Assembly: GCA_035222895.1 (NCBI GenBank)
Contig: JAVYIG010000706.1
Span: forward strand, 153,501 to 217,500
Length of the DNA stretch: 64,000 bases
Direction: 5' to 3'
Source: Strongylocentrotus droebachiensis
Taxonomy: Eukaryota; Echinodermata; Echinoidea; Camarodonta; Strongylocentrotidae
The translations under genes were made by a program, and so were the position numbers. The notes beneath the pieces are model-generated. The model did not search any database, had not been told where the DNA came from, and worked only from the letters and a program-made list of their open reading frames with translations. Shown in pieces: positions 11,245 to 22,613 of this stretch; positions within the stretch are counted from its first letter, which is position 1, and each line of letters begins with the position of its first letter.

Positions 11245-11341
11245 CGTCCTTGTTTTCACGAAGTGACGGTAGTGAGGAAAATCGTAATGCAAAGTGAATG
11301 CAATTTTTTTTCACTACCGTCACTTCGTGAAAACAGCGACG
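11245..11341. mobile_element. Short fold-back element (copy 1 of a family)
   Basis: Perfect 23-bp inverted arms (11253-11275 and 11311-11333), starting TTTTCACGAAGTGACGG, around a roughly 35-bp AT-rich centre. The repeat extends outward to CGTC…GACG. A second copy lies at 16469-16559. Confidence 0.8.
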
Positions 11342-12370
11342 ATTTGACTGACAACAAGATCACAGAGAGTGGTCATTGATGGGGAATGCTCAGCCTCGGC
11401 TGAGGTTCTATCAGGCGTACCGCAGGGGTCCGTCCTCAGCCCTCTCCTTTTCCTCGTATATATCAATAATATCAATATAAACATCTCGTCGAGTATAGAG
11501 GATTACATACTCTACCGAGCGATTGAGACGATCAAAGACACAGTAATCCTCCAGACGGATCTGAACAGGTTATCTACATGGGCAGACAAGTGGCAAATGA
11601 AATTCAACGTCACCAAGTGCTACGTTCTTCGAATTTCCAGGAGGAGACGTAATCTCATAAACCAAGCATGCTACATAAACAGTACTACCCTCAAGGAGGT
11701 AAACCAGCATCCCTACCTCGGAGTGTAACTAACCAACAACTTATCCTGGGAGAACCAAGTGGATAAAATAGTCAAGAAGGCAAACTGTATGCTCGGGATG
11801 ATTCGTCGTAACCTGTTTAGCTTCTCTACCAAGAAGATCAGAGAAGCCGCATTCACCTGTCTAGTAAGGCCTCATCTAGAATATGCCAGTAGCGTGTGGG
11901 ATCCTTACTTAAGTAAACACATCAACAAACTAGAGGGAGTCCAGAACAGAGGGGCTAGATTTGTCACTGGCAAATATGGAATAGACGTCCATGTATCAGA
12001 CCTGAAGAGTGATCTAAAATGGCAACCGCTACAAAGTCGTCGTTTTGTGGCTCGACACTCGCTCTTCTTCAAATCCATCAAAGACCAAGTAGCCATACCC
12101 AGACCTGAATACATCACGCAACCCCAGAAGATACCCAAGGGACATCATAATCTCTCCTTCTCTAACATAAGATGCAAGGCGGATATTCATCGGCTCACCT
12201 TCTTTCCAAGAACCATTCGGGCCTGGAATTTACTTCCCCCAGCATCTTTGCCTGCGACTCAGTTGAAACCTTCAAAACCAGACTCTGGGAAGCCATCCAA
12301 AGGAGTAATATAATCATAGTCCCTCCCCACAACTACAATGTGATAGGACTCAATTCTAAAATGTTCTAAA
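11342..12370 (+). pseudogene. 5'-truncated non-LTR retrotransposon (reverse transcriptase end)
   Basis: A reading frame with SGVPQGSVLSPLLFLVYIN (RT motif B) and a C-terminal half ending in …RTIRAWNLLPPAS, typical of CR1/jockey-type LINEs. One in-frame TAA (11726-11728) interrupts it, and the catalytic F/Y-A-D-D box is degraded (around SSIEDYILYR). It starts right beside the fold-back at 11245-11341. The gene 2 intron lacks it. Dead fragment. Confidence 0.88.
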
Positions 12371-12733
12371 AGCAACAAATACTCTCTCTCTAACGATGAC
12401 GTTCTTATTGGTCATCTATATATCCCTCTTGAGGATCAGGATCAGGATCAGAACAGAATCAGAATCAGAAAAAATAATAATAACAACAATAATAATATTA
12501 ATAAAAATAAGAACAATGGTGATGCCAATGTAAGCATATTGCTCCGATTGTCTCATTTTCGCTCGCGTGAACATTGCCTGCACAAACCACTGACCTCTAC
12601 CCCCTGGACGGATCATCGCCCATTCCCATTCACTATACTATACGTACTAAAAGGCTGTATTGTTTGACCGTTCATGAATATTCATGTTTTGGCTAAACTC
12701 GGCAAAATGTTTGCTTTTACTAAATGGAAAAAT

Positions 12734-12757
12734 TACGGTGGGGGGGGGGGGGGGGTT
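12734..12757. repeat. Poly-G tract
   Basis: An uninterrupted G run in an otherwise AT-rich intron. Confidence 0.9.
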
Positions 12758-13217
12758 GGATGAAATGGACATAATGAACATAGCAGAAGTGATAATTGAT
12801 AATTCATGCTTCCTATCCTTCGTGTGCTTGACCTATAATCTTACAATCGATTGGCAGACTGAGTCCAAAGTTCGACTTGTTTCACATGTGTATTATAGGC
12901 AATGGCGAGCTTGCAACCTATTTTGAAAAATTACGGTGGGTGAACTTTCAAAAGTCAATGAGACATGAGGGCTCCAATGAAAGAGCTAGTGATAACGTAC
13001 GTTGGGGTGGATGTGCTTTTCGTTTAAACAAAAAATGAATTTTTAACAATTTTTTTAAAAAACGTCCATAGGCTAACATGTTAGGCTGCTGACTCTGACG
13101 ATAGGGGGCGTTGTGAAATGAGACTAAACGATGCAATATGCCTATTGATTTCTGTAATGGTCATATTGTTTTTTTCGTTTGTCTACAGGGTGAGTTCAGG
13201 TATTTCTAAACTGTTAC

Positions 13218-13288
13218 ATTATATAAACCCTGTTAATATATATATATATATATCTATAGAGAGAGAGAGAGAGAGAGAGAAAAAAAAA
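13218..13288. repeat. (TA)n-(GA)n-A microsatellite
   Basis: TA repeats followed by GA repeats and a short A run. Flanking sequence is homologous to 53567 and 61373 in gene 2, the two sides of the large insertion there. Confidence 0.9.
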
Positions 13289-13593
13289 GCATCGTAATTT
13301 AATCATAATGATCATAATGATGTTGATTTTAAGTATGGTTAGGTTTAGTTTTTAAATTGACATTTATTTCTCGTGTTGTTGTTGTTTTTGTTGTTTATTT
13401 GTTTGTCCTTTGGTTTAAGATTAGTTTTATTTCTTTATTTCTTTATTTGTTTGCGTATTTTTCAGCGAAAGTCTTTAAATTTGCTTTTATTATTAATAGA
13501 TTATTCTTAGTTTCCCTTAAAATCATTTTACGATGTGTATGTAGAGCTTAGCAATTCATTTTCTAAAATTGTAATCTTTAATCATATTGTATA

Positions 13594-15397
13594 TGTGACC
13601 CGGCACCACAAAACCAACAAAAAGTCGCAACCAGCGATTCTCCGTAATCAGCTAAAATGTCAATTTAGGTGGAAAAAAAAAAAAATCGATTTTTGTTTTT
13701 TTGCATTTTCTGAAAGAGTGGTCTTTTCTGTACCTAGTATCAAAATTTGGAAGTCTAAAACATAGTAGAAGATGTGTTTTAAACGGTTTTTCTAGACCAG
13801 TTTTTTTCGCACAGCCTTCGGTCTTTTCCAAAATTTGATCACTTTTCCCGAGCGAAATTATCGTAGTCCGGAAATGGTCGGTCGTTGCTAACGGGTCGCG
13901 CTACGCGGGCTGTGATTGGTCCGTTATAGCAATCAGTGCGGCGCGCCATTTTGTTTGTATCCGCTTTCACATCCGAGTTCCAGATTTGCGTTCGTATTAT
14001 ATTCTCCGTTAACGACTTCGAGTAGCTTGAGTTTTTGCATCAAACTTTTGATAAAGGATGAGAAAGAGTTGTTGCATTTTAAACTTGTGATACAGGATGA
14101 GAAAGAGTTTTTGCATTTTTAAACTTGTGATAAAAGGATGAGAAAGAGTTGTTGCATTTTAAACTTGTGATACAGAATGAGAAAGAGTTGTTACATTTTC
14201 AAACTTGTGATAAAGGATGAGAAAGAGTTGTTGCATTTTCAAACTTGTGATAAAGGATGAGAAAGAGTTGTTGCATTTTTAAACTTGTGATAAAGGATGA
14301 GAAAGAGTTGTTGCATTTTAAACTTGTGATACAGGATGAGAAAGAGTTGTTGCATTTTCAAACTTGTGATAAAGGATGAGAGAGAGTTGTTGCATTTTTA
14401 AACTTGTGATACAGGATGAGAAAGAGTTGTGACATTCCCTAAATAATTTTGTTTTCATTTCTGTGCTTCCAAATTTATTCTCCCATAAGAGTTTTGAAAT
14501 CAAGTTCTTATTGTAAACACACATTCACACTCTTGATATCATCATTTTGCTTACAGCTATCATAATTCTCCCCCTTCTTTTCCCTCTCTGTCTCTCTCTC
14601 ATTCTTTCTATTTTTCGTTATTCTATGTTGGTGTCTTTACTGTGTGTCTCCTGCCTTTCTTTATTTTTATACCACTTTCTGGCTGGTATTTATGAATTGC
14701 TTCCATTAATTATCATCAGGATGGCTACTGGAAATGAAAGAGCAAGTCATAGTAAAAATACTTTGAACCTCCTGTGAGAAAGAAAACAGTATGGGAATTA
14801 AGTATAAAGCAAGTTCATAATGTGGTTACAAATAATTGCCCAGATGTATACAAAACAAGATAGGTGACAAGCAGTGTTATGTAAGGGGGAACAAAAAGAC
14901 TCCGGGTCCACCATGAATAGGCATTGTCTAGTGCAGGTGTCTCGGCACTATGTTCCAATTCACTTAATCTGTCCAATTACAACTCTATACATTTACAACA
15001 TAATAACTTTTGAAAGACTTTAAGTCCACACATTGAAACCTCAGAAACATAATGAACAGACTATGTTTGACCATCAGACCAAATTTCAGCCTAATCTGAA
15101 AATCTCTTCATAGTGGTTGCTATGGCCTTTTGATTCACCCTTCTATTGATTTCCCTGTGGTTTGCTTGCTCCGCATGCTTGAATAGCCCCAAACTTTAAA
15201 GCTCTCTTTCTCACAATTTAATACCAGTAACCTCCCTCACCAGCTCTTTTCATTCACTAAATTGAAAGGGTTAGGAAGCTTCAATTTGGACAAGTAATAT
15301 ACCATTTTAATGAGGAGAACTTCTTCTTTCATAATCAGATGAAATCAGGAAAATAATTTTTTGCGACTTTTTGTTGGTTTTGTGGTGCCGGGTCACA
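13594..15397. mobile_element. 1.8-kb DNA element with perfect 36-bp inverted ends
   Basis: Ends start TGTGACCCGGCACCACAAAA (13594-13629) and are matched perfectly by the complement at 15362-15397. The gene 2 intron is uninterrupted at the matching place (about 61650). It carries an internal minisatellite and no recognisable transposase, so it is probably non-autonomous. TATA/ATGTA at the borders makes the target duplication ambiguous. Confidence 0.85.
14037..14430. repeat. 39-bp minisatellite inside the 1.8-kb element
   Basis: About ten tandem copies of a unit built from AAACTTGTGATAAAGGATGA and GAAAGAGTTGTTGCATTTT, differing by single bases and 1-bp indels. Confidence 0.93.
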
Positions 15398-15562
15398 TAT
15401 GTATACTCAATTTAGGCCAACTGGGCCATTGGGGGACGGAATCAATAAATAAGTTCTTGGGTAACAAAGTTAACACTACTTATGTGCGGAAACGCCTAAA
15501 AGTCAAACTTGTAGCATGAAAAATGATTACCTAATCACGATATTGATCCTTACCACATACAG

Positions 15563-15679
15563 TTTATCCTCGATGTTCGGAGTCTGAGTTTACATGTGAC
15601 AACGGACAATGTATAGATATCTTCAAGAGGTGTGACTTTATTCCACACTGCTACGACTCTTCAGATGAAGTTGATTGTG
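15563..15679 (+). CDS. Gene 1 exon: LDLa module 3
   Basis: Encodes CSESEFTCDNGQCIDIFKRC, then DFIPHCYDSSDEVDC. Six cysteines are present; the position before the final acidic cluster is Tyr where gene 2 has Asp. Acceptor ATACAG, donor GTAAGC, phase 1-1. Confidence 0.92.
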
Positions 15680-16030
15680 GTAAGCAACATTTTCATTTTT
15701 CTTTTTTGTTTCATTTCCCCGGTCTATTTCTCAAATAAAGCTGTTTTAATTTTTTACTAAGTTTGACGTATATTTGTTGTAAACGTATGTAAAAAGAAGA
15801 TAATTATGAAGTATTTGGATAACAGTTTCTCCCTCCTTTCTCTCCCTCGCTCCCTCTATCTATCTATAACTGTCTGTACGTCCCTCTCTCACTTTATTCC
15901 TTTCCAACCCGCTTCCTGTTTTCCGTCGCTACGGACTCCACTCCATGTTTTCGTTGTTTATCCGCTTATAGGATTCAAGTATTGAAACTTTTTAAAAGGA
16001 AAATCAAATTATTGTTTCTTTTTACCTTAG

Positions 16031-16150
16031 TTCTTGAGCTATCATCGTCAGCGTTCCAGTGTTTTGATGGGTCTTTGTTTCCAAACAAAGTTAGATGTGA
16101 TGGCATGCTGGACTGTATCAGCAGGACTAATGAGGACGAAGATCAGTGTG
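16031..16150 (+). CDS. Gene 1 exon: LDLa module 4
   Basis: Encodes SAFQCFDGSLFPNKVRC, then DGMLDCISRTNEDEDQC. It reads as a diverged LDLa repeat with five visible cysteines; the usual first cysteine position is Ser/Ala. Acceptor CCTTAG, donor GTAATA, phase 1-1. The gene 2 copy (62424-62543) has the same length and also lacks that cysteine, so the change predates the duplication. Confidence 0.88.
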
Positions 16151-16468
16151 GTAATATGGAAGAATATTTATTTGAAAAGGGGTAATCATTTTACTTTATA
16201 GCTAATTTCTTCTTTTTACTTGATTTTTATACATTTTATTTCATTTGTTAACAGATTTCTAAGGAAATTTCACAACCCAATGGCCGCCAGTAGTCATGAA
16301 AGTTGCCTTTTCAAATGCTCTCTTGGGTTGAAAAATACTATGACAACGCGTGATTCTTAAGCAAAACACTCGTATCGGGGTTTGTGATGATCTTCCTTTT
16401 TAGTTACTTTACAGGCTTACCCTTTTTAGAAAAGTGCTCGTAGTACCATTGATTCAAAATCACTCAAT

Positions 16469-16559
16469 GTTTTCACGAAGTGACGGTAGTGAGGAAAATC
16501 TGCACGCAAATTGAATGGGATTATCATTCACTACCGTCACTTCGTGAAAATAGGGACGA
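16469..16559. mobile_element. Short fold-back element (copy 2 of the family)
   Basis: Same 23-bp inverted arms as at 11253/11311, here at 16470-16492 and 16528-16550. It sits about 40 bp upstream of the LDLa-5 acceptor. The homologous gene 2 intron (about 62861) has no insert after the shared ATCACTCAAT. Confidence 0.85.
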
Positions 16560-16600
16560 ATTGTTAGATTACATCAATAAACTTCTTTCAATTAACCCAG

Positions 16601-16750
16601 ATTATATTAATCCAAATGTCTGTAACTCGGACACTGGACTAAAGTGTGATAACGGCGCATGCGCACCACTGGATACCATCTGCATGTACGAACTCAATGA
16701 AGTTGGGTTACTCAATGGCTGCCGTGACGTCACAAATCTCGAAGAGTGTG
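16601..16750 (+). CDS. Gene 1 exon: LDLa module 5, long-loop form
   Basis: Encodes VCNSDTGLKCDNGACAPLD, then C-MYELNEVGLLNGC and RDVTNLEEC. Six cysteines are present, but the loop between cysteines 4 and 5 is longer than usual and the last acidic motif is altered. Acceptor AACCCAG, donor GTAAGA, phase 1-1. The gene 2 copy is one codon longer. Confidence 0.88.
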
Positions 16751-17247
16751 GTAAGAAATACGATTTTCATTTTGTCATTAAATACAAAGTTTCCCAAATT
16801 AACTCAAAGTTCATAACGATAATTGTGAAGTTGATGTAAGCGAACGAGGTATTTCGAACACCTTATAACTTTCCACAACGGTCGGAGTCTCTCCTGTGTA
16901 TAATTCGATGTAATCTAAGTATGCCTATCTAAATATGAAGTGCTATTTTATCGTAATGTCTATCATCTCAATCACTTGTATTCCTGGATTATTTGGCAAT
17001 AAAAGAATAATGGTGCAAAATATAACGATTGTCAAGTGTTATGCCAGTGTACTTATCCAACCATGTAGAAGATGTTCGGACAAAATTCTTTTCTGATTTT
17101 AAGATGCTCATATAGTTCCAGTAATATTTTTCTCTGTAGCGAAATGTTTAGAGTATCGAACTTAACGAGAATATTAGTATTTGCAGGTATACTTTCTTTG
17201 AATTAAGTTCATTTAATTGAATGTATACTGTTACATTTCGATTCCAG

Positions 17248-17364
17248 AGACTCGCACATGTCCATCTTGGACAATGAAGTGTCCAGATTCGTACTGTATT
17301 CCTCTACGGTATCGATGCGATGGAAAGATGGACTGCCCTACAGGAGAAGATGAACAAGAGTGTG
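17248..17364 (+). CDS. Gene 1 exon: LDLa module 6
   Basis: Encodes TCPSWTMKCPDSYCIPLRYR, then CDGKMDCPTGEDEQEC, a complete LDLa repeat. Acceptor ATTCCAG, donor GTATGA, phase 1-1. The gene 2 copy carries a 16-bp deletion. Confidence 0.92.
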
Positions 17365-17382
17365 GTATGACCTGATGGTCCT

Positions 17383-17568
17383 GTATTATCATTATTAATA
17401 TCATTACTATTCTTCTTCTTCTCATTATTACTATTTTAATTATTATTATCTTTATTGTTATCGTTATTATTATCAATATTATTATCATTGTTATCATCAT
17501 TATTATTATTATCAATATTATTATCATTATTATTATTATCAATATTATTATCATTATTATTAACTACA
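17383..17568. repeat. ATT/ATC-rich simple repeat
   Basis: Degenerate TTATTATTATC units directly after the LDLa-6 donor. The gene 2 intron has a similar block at 63612-63775, so the array predates the duplication. Confidence 0.9.
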
Positions 17569-17606
17569 GTAATATTTTATGACTGATTAATGTTTATTTT
17601 CCCTAG

Positions 17607-17726
17607 ATACATTTGATTGCCCAGGTGGGTCATACCGTTGTCATGGCAACAAGATCTGCATCAGTCCAGATCATGTCTGTGATGACGTAATACACTGTCC
17701 TGATCAAGATGACGAGATGTTTTGTG
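17607..17726 (+). CDS. Gene 1 exon: LDLa module 7
   Basis: Encodes CPGGSYRCHGNKICISPDHVC, then DDVIHCPDQDDEMFC, a six-cysteine LDLa repeat with an acidic calcium site. Acceptor TTCCCTAG, donor GTAGGT, phase 1-1. The gene 2 equivalent would lie right of the window. Confidence 0.92.
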
Positions 17727-18189
17727 GTAGGTGTTAAGGTTATGTATTTATAAGCAATGGTAAACTTTGAAAATTATTCGACGAATTGGCTTCCTGATTA
17801 TGGGTTTGTGATGTCATTCACTCACTATCATTTACTTTGAAATTTGTATATATTTTGGAATCTTCAATTTCCCTTTTATCCCGCAAGAAATGTATTGCAT
17901 TGAACAAATTATGACCACAATTTTTCTGATTTCAAATGTAAATATGTTCTACATATCAGTGCATGCATGCTAAACCATGTTTTTACCAATATGACCTGGG
18001 ATGATGTGGATTTTTTTAGAGGTTATTTTTTTAAAGCTTGCAGGCAGTCGTGGACATATGCACCTGGTGATGGTTCTTGTATGGTAATACTGTAATGGGG
18101 TCTTTTGGCTGTGCCTATGTTAATACAGGGTCGGCGCGGGGAAAACGTGCCCCAACCTCCAACCAAAGGGAAAACATTCAAGATAAAGA

Positions 18190-18192
18190 AAA

Positions 18193-18225
<33 letters not shown>

Positions 18226-18233
18226 GAGAAAGG
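18190..18233. repeat. (GA)n microsatellite
   Basis: GAGAGA run with one interruption in the intron before the LRR cap. Confidence 0.95.
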
Positions 18234-18707
18234 GATTGTAGAGAGGTAACAAAGTTACGACTCCCTCTAAGACCATATCCTCCCACTCCTCTACATGACT
18301 GCCTTGCTCCCTCGCTTTTTATCGCCTATAGTTGAAAAGCCCATCCCTATGTACAGATTAAAAAAAAAACTATAGCTCTGCTGCATTTTTAGACTATCGG
18401 GATTGATACGGGGAACTAGCAGGGTGTAATCGGGCTCCGTAAAAATGGTCAGTTCGGGATCGTCGGTTTTTGTCGAGCCTATTATCGGTTCCTGACATAG
18501 CAACATTTAACAAAAATGATCGCTGTGTTTTGATTCTGAGTCTGTTTTGTTGGTGTGACATCAAGATGTTGGTATTTACATTAATATGATATGTTTATGT
18601 TAATTGTTGGAAAACAATACAATCATGCGTATTCCATTCTATTCTTCGATCAACGCATTAATGATTGACAAGGTTCTCTTTCAATCTTTTTCTCTTACCA
18701 TGAATAG

Positions 18708-18804
18708 CTGGTTGCCCCGATGGATGCACCTGTACTGGACTTTCATTCACATGTCACGTGCAGAACTTACGCAACACATCTCTACCGAGGAATCTTAGAA
18801 AATT
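18708..18804 (+). CDS. Gene 1 exon: LRR N-terminal cap
   Basis: Encodes GCPDGCTCTGLSFTCHVQNL, then SLPRNLRKL. This is the C-x3-C-x-C-x6-C cap followed by the 'LP-x-N-x-x-x-L' lead-in seen in LRR ectodomains. Acceptor GAATAG, donor GTAAAA, phase 1 to phase 2. The phase change marks the switch from LDLa (1-1) to LRR (2-2) exons. Confidence 0.88.
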
Positions 18805-19271
18805 GTAAAAGTTATCACTTTGTTGTCAGGGTATATTTGACAGTTTCCCGTGAATGAAATCGTAGAAAGGGATGTATTATACATGATTCTTATGCATTAT
18901 GAATCCAGAATTACATGCTTAAGGTTTCAAAACTCGAGGTGTATGCTATGCATGCATACCAGGTTTATCACAAAAATCAGTTTGATCGTTTATTAAAGCT
19001 ATATATGTTCGGTCAATTGAAGTTTCCAGACAAATGTAGACTATTTAATGGAACCCCACGTATATGAGAAAAATGAACATCACTAAAAAAAAAAGATATA
19101 TCTATCTTAAATTCTTAACAAAGGTCGTTGAATTCAAATTTAAAAGGGATACTATCTATTTTAATCTATTTGTAATATCTGTCATTAAATTTTGTTCGAG
19201 TCTTCCGGTTTTACCTTGAAGATAAAACATCTTTCAACCCTGCATCGGTCGTTCATACCATTTCTAGACAG

Positions 19272-19445
19272 TAACATTCCCAACCTTGTGACAGAATCAT
19301 TGCAATTATCTTCGAAATCATTTAGGTCCCTTAGCTGTGAGAGCGAAATGCCATGTGGTACCAGAGATATCGTGAATGCCTTGGAAAGAGATGCGAATGG
19401 GAATGGCACAATCGTACCATCTATGCTACCTTATCTCGTTGAAGT
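19272..19445 (+). CDS. Gene 1 possible cassette exon
   Basis: A 174-nt open segment between TTTCTAGACAG and a GTAAGT donor, symmetric phase 2-2. It could be inserted between the LRR cap and the first LRR without changing frame. The product (ending IVPSMLPYLVEV) has two cysteines and no LRR spacing. Without it the cap joins the first LRR exon perfectly, so it may be alternative or not an exon at all. Confidence 0.35.
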
Positions 19446-19475
19446 GTAAGTGGATTTACACAATAAATAATGTAG

Positions 19476-19737
19476 TTCTTCTAATACTACTACTACTACT
19501 ACTATTACTACTACTACTACTACTTCTATTACTACTACTACTACTAATAATACTACTACTACAACTAGTCCTACTACTAATACAACTACTACTATTACTA
19601 CTTCTACTAATACTACTTCTTCTACTACTACTACTGCTACTATTACTAATAGTACTGTTACTACTACTATACTTGTAATAATACTACTACTGCTACTACT
19701 ACTGCAACTACTACTACTACTACTACTAATACTGCCA
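19476..19737. repeat. (ACT/CTA)n trinucleotide repeat
   Basis: About 260 bp of CTA-type triplets with scattered substitutions in the LRR intron. It generates a spurious poly-Leu frame. Confidence 0.95.
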
Positions 19738-20021
19738 CCTCCACCATCACTGCCGCCACCAACATCTACAACACTGATAAGTAATTAGTCATCCGGGACT
19801 GTTCAGCTCTTCAACAACTATATTAAAAATGACAATAAAAAGTGATGACGATGATGATGACGATGAGGAAATCGATATTTATTTAAAAATAAATTAATGT
19901 ATACATTGAAAACAAACATTTTTCCAATTGAATCTTTTTTTATGAACATTGCATTTCCTTGAAATTACGATTAATTTGTTTGTGTTTAATATAAACATCA
20001 TTTTCTTTAACGTTTATACAG

Positions 20022-20093
20022 TGCCCTTGACAATTCAGGAGTTTCAGAGATTGAACAAGGGTCATTTTCAAAAAGTTCGAATATTTTGCACCT
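20022..20093 (+). CDS. Gene 1 exon: LRR 1
   Basis: A 72-nt phase 2-2 exon reading ALDNSGVSEIEQGSFSKSSN then ILHL, one 24-residue leucine-rich repeat. Acceptor TATACAG, donor GTGAGT. It is too short to be found by open-frame length; size, phase and repeat pattern match the next exons. Confidence 0.85.
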
Positions 20094-20844
20094 GTGAGTA
20101 TTACAAACTAAACCCAAGAAAAAATATTTAATTATGTAAAAATCCCATGTGTTCTGATTATGTTGTTATCGCTACTATATATATTTTATTCATTTTTAGT
20201 ACTATTGTTATTACATTTATAGCTCTGATGGCTAAAAAATCTTACATTACGCGACAGATCTATTCAGCTCAAAACTATCCGTGAATCCAATTAAATTAGA
20301 ATACGTTTATCCTAATAGCTCAGGGTATCTGTCAAGAACTTTATCATTGAATTATAATATTTATATATGTTAAAACAAGCTATGTTATTACATAACATTC
20401 TTCCCGATAATGATCAAATAAAATGTTTCTTATGTAAGCACCATTTTATTGATTTGAACGTGTGTTTTTTGTAGTTTAATGTGATGAATGTAAAGCCATT
20501 GTAATGACAAAATAATGTAATGAAAGCAACTATGGAAATAATGGTAATTGTTTAATTCATGATATTTACCTGTTACGAATAAATGTATCTCAAAAGTCAG
20601 AATTCAAATCAAATGCATATAGTATATGTCGCTAGGTAGAACAAAGATTATGGCTTGCCCTAACTAAAAACACGTCATATTTGCAAAATTACATTATGAC
20701 TATTGAAATACTATTATTCCTAAACAGGTGACTTTAATAATTCGTATCGGGGCACTTAAGCAACAATTTTGGTAACATTACGAAATTGGCCTATTAAGAT
20801 GAATGATAATGTACCAATGCATTTGTCTTCCCCTTTTCTGTCAG

Positions 20845-20916
20845 GGATCTCGCATTGAATGACATCCACATTTTATTTCAAGGCGCATTCCGAGGTTTAC
20901 AACGATTAGTTACTTT
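20845..20916 (+). CDS. Gene 1 exon: LRR 2
   Basis: A 72-nt phase 2-2 exon reading DLALNDIHILFQGAFRGLQR then LVTL, a classic L-x-L-x-x-N repeat. Acceptor CTGTCAG, donor GTAAGT. Confidence 0.93.
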
Positions 20917-21469
20917 GTAAGTTTCTCTTTGAGTTGTCCGAATTTTCCATTCATCTGGTTATTAATGTTTGTTAACAAATACTAGTTTTATATTTCCATG
21001 TTTTCTTTTATATCTGTTATATTTGAGTGATCTTATGTTCGATGACTTGTATATCTAATTGTATTATCTATATTAAATAACTGTTGCATTATATTAAATA
21101 AATATGCAAGTCTGAGAATTTCCAGGCTATTATATTTTACTACTTTTGAAACATGAGTGTAGACAAGTTTTCCCAGTACTCCATGTGAAGCTTAATGCAA
21201 AGATGCCTGCATTGGGAATCCAGTAAATTCATTTGTGTTTAGCTGTAATTATTTTTATGCCCATTCTTTCATAACCTTTAAGGTTTGTTATTTATGCGAC
21301 ACTTAATACGAATCTTTGGAATACATATAGATTCACAAATCAATATAATCCTGATCCATTAACATATGCAATAATCCAAGTAAGAGGGAAAAACGTACAT
21401 TACCAATAGAGCCCTATCATAAAATTAGTAATTTTTCTATACCTCTTTCTCTCTCTCTCTCTCTCTCAG

Positions 21470-21541
21470 GAATATTTCCCACAATCCTCTGCAGATGATT
21501 GAAATAGGAACGTTTGATAACCTAACCAACCTCCAAGAGTT
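21470..21541 (+). CDS. Gene 1 exon: LRR 3
   Basis: A 72-nt phase 2-2 exon reading NISHNPLQMIEIGTFDNLTN then LQEL. Acceptor (CT)nCAG, donor GTAAGC. Confidence 0.93.
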
Positions 21542-22005
21542 GTAAGCACATTTATTTAATTTCTAGAAATAGAAAAATATTTTATCCTGTATTAAACAAA
21601 TGGAGGCTTGAGTAATATCACATTATTTGTATTAATACGCGTTATTCGATTTAATTTTACTATTGTATAGCGGATGATATTGATATTACTGTAAAAAATT
21701 AAACTATTATATGTTTAATTATTTGCTTGTAATAGGTAGAGAATGTTTTTAATGTGAAATAAGAATAGTGTATTTCTATAAAATAATAGTATTTTGACTG
21801 TACTAACTTCACCCTGACACTGCTAAAAAGAATATTTGTCTCTATTTTGGTGAAATCGTTGCTGAGTATTCACTCATCCTGAAATATGTCTACATTATTA
21901 ATGTTCGATTAATGAATAAAGTGTTCGTTCTATACATTGTATTCATTATAATTAGTATTTTTATATGTAAGTATTTTTTTTGGGTGTTTGTGTGTTTCTT
22001 TGCAG

Positions 22006-22086
22006 GGATATTCGAAACACACTTATTTTTGAATCAGGCGATACTGAATTTGGCGCGTTCACAGGCTTACAGAATCTAGAAACCTT
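22006..22086 (+). CDS. Gene 1 exon: LRR 4
   Basis: An 81-nt phase 2-2 exon reading DIRNTLIFESGDTEFGAFTG then LQNLETL, a 27-residue repeat with three extra residues. Acceptor TTTGCAG, donor GTAAGT. Confidence 0.92.
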
Positions 22087-22613
22087 GTAAGTCTAAAATT
22101 TACGATATATGAGTCCTAATTAAATCTGATATTACAAACACAGAATTGAAGAAAATAAATAAATGACGGCAGACATGAAACTGGAAGAAGGAGGGGGGGG
22201 GGTAATTTATTTCAATAGGGACTCCTTGTGGTACAGTCATAGGAACGAAAAGAAAAGGATTCGTTGAATGGGATCTTTTTTGCACGGTCTGCGACAGATG
22301 TCAATTTCTAGGTTTGGAATGGATGTCGTGGAGGTGGTAATGATGGTAAGGGGGGGGGGGGGGGTCTAAGCATGGGTGAGTGATTTCGATTGTTTCTTTA
22401 ATCATCTATATTTGTATCGTCTGTGCATCTTCAAAACCTGGTCCATGCATTCCTTCTCCTTCACCGTCTTCTTTAAATTTGGAAATCCAGATAACGAATA
22501 GAACTGGGGTTGATGTAACATTTAGATAAGAGTTGTCATCGAATACTGTTAAATAAACAAAAGCATCATAACCATTATGATTTTCATAACTGTTTTTGTT
22601 TAAATATATATAG

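Noticed and set aside
14037-14430. Regular repeats resembling a CRISPR array
   Set aside because: Units are contiguous with no unique spacers and lie within a eukaryotic DNA element; this is a minisatellite.
19376-19678. 100-residue poly-Leu open frame
   Set aside because: A translation of a CTA trinucleotide repeat.
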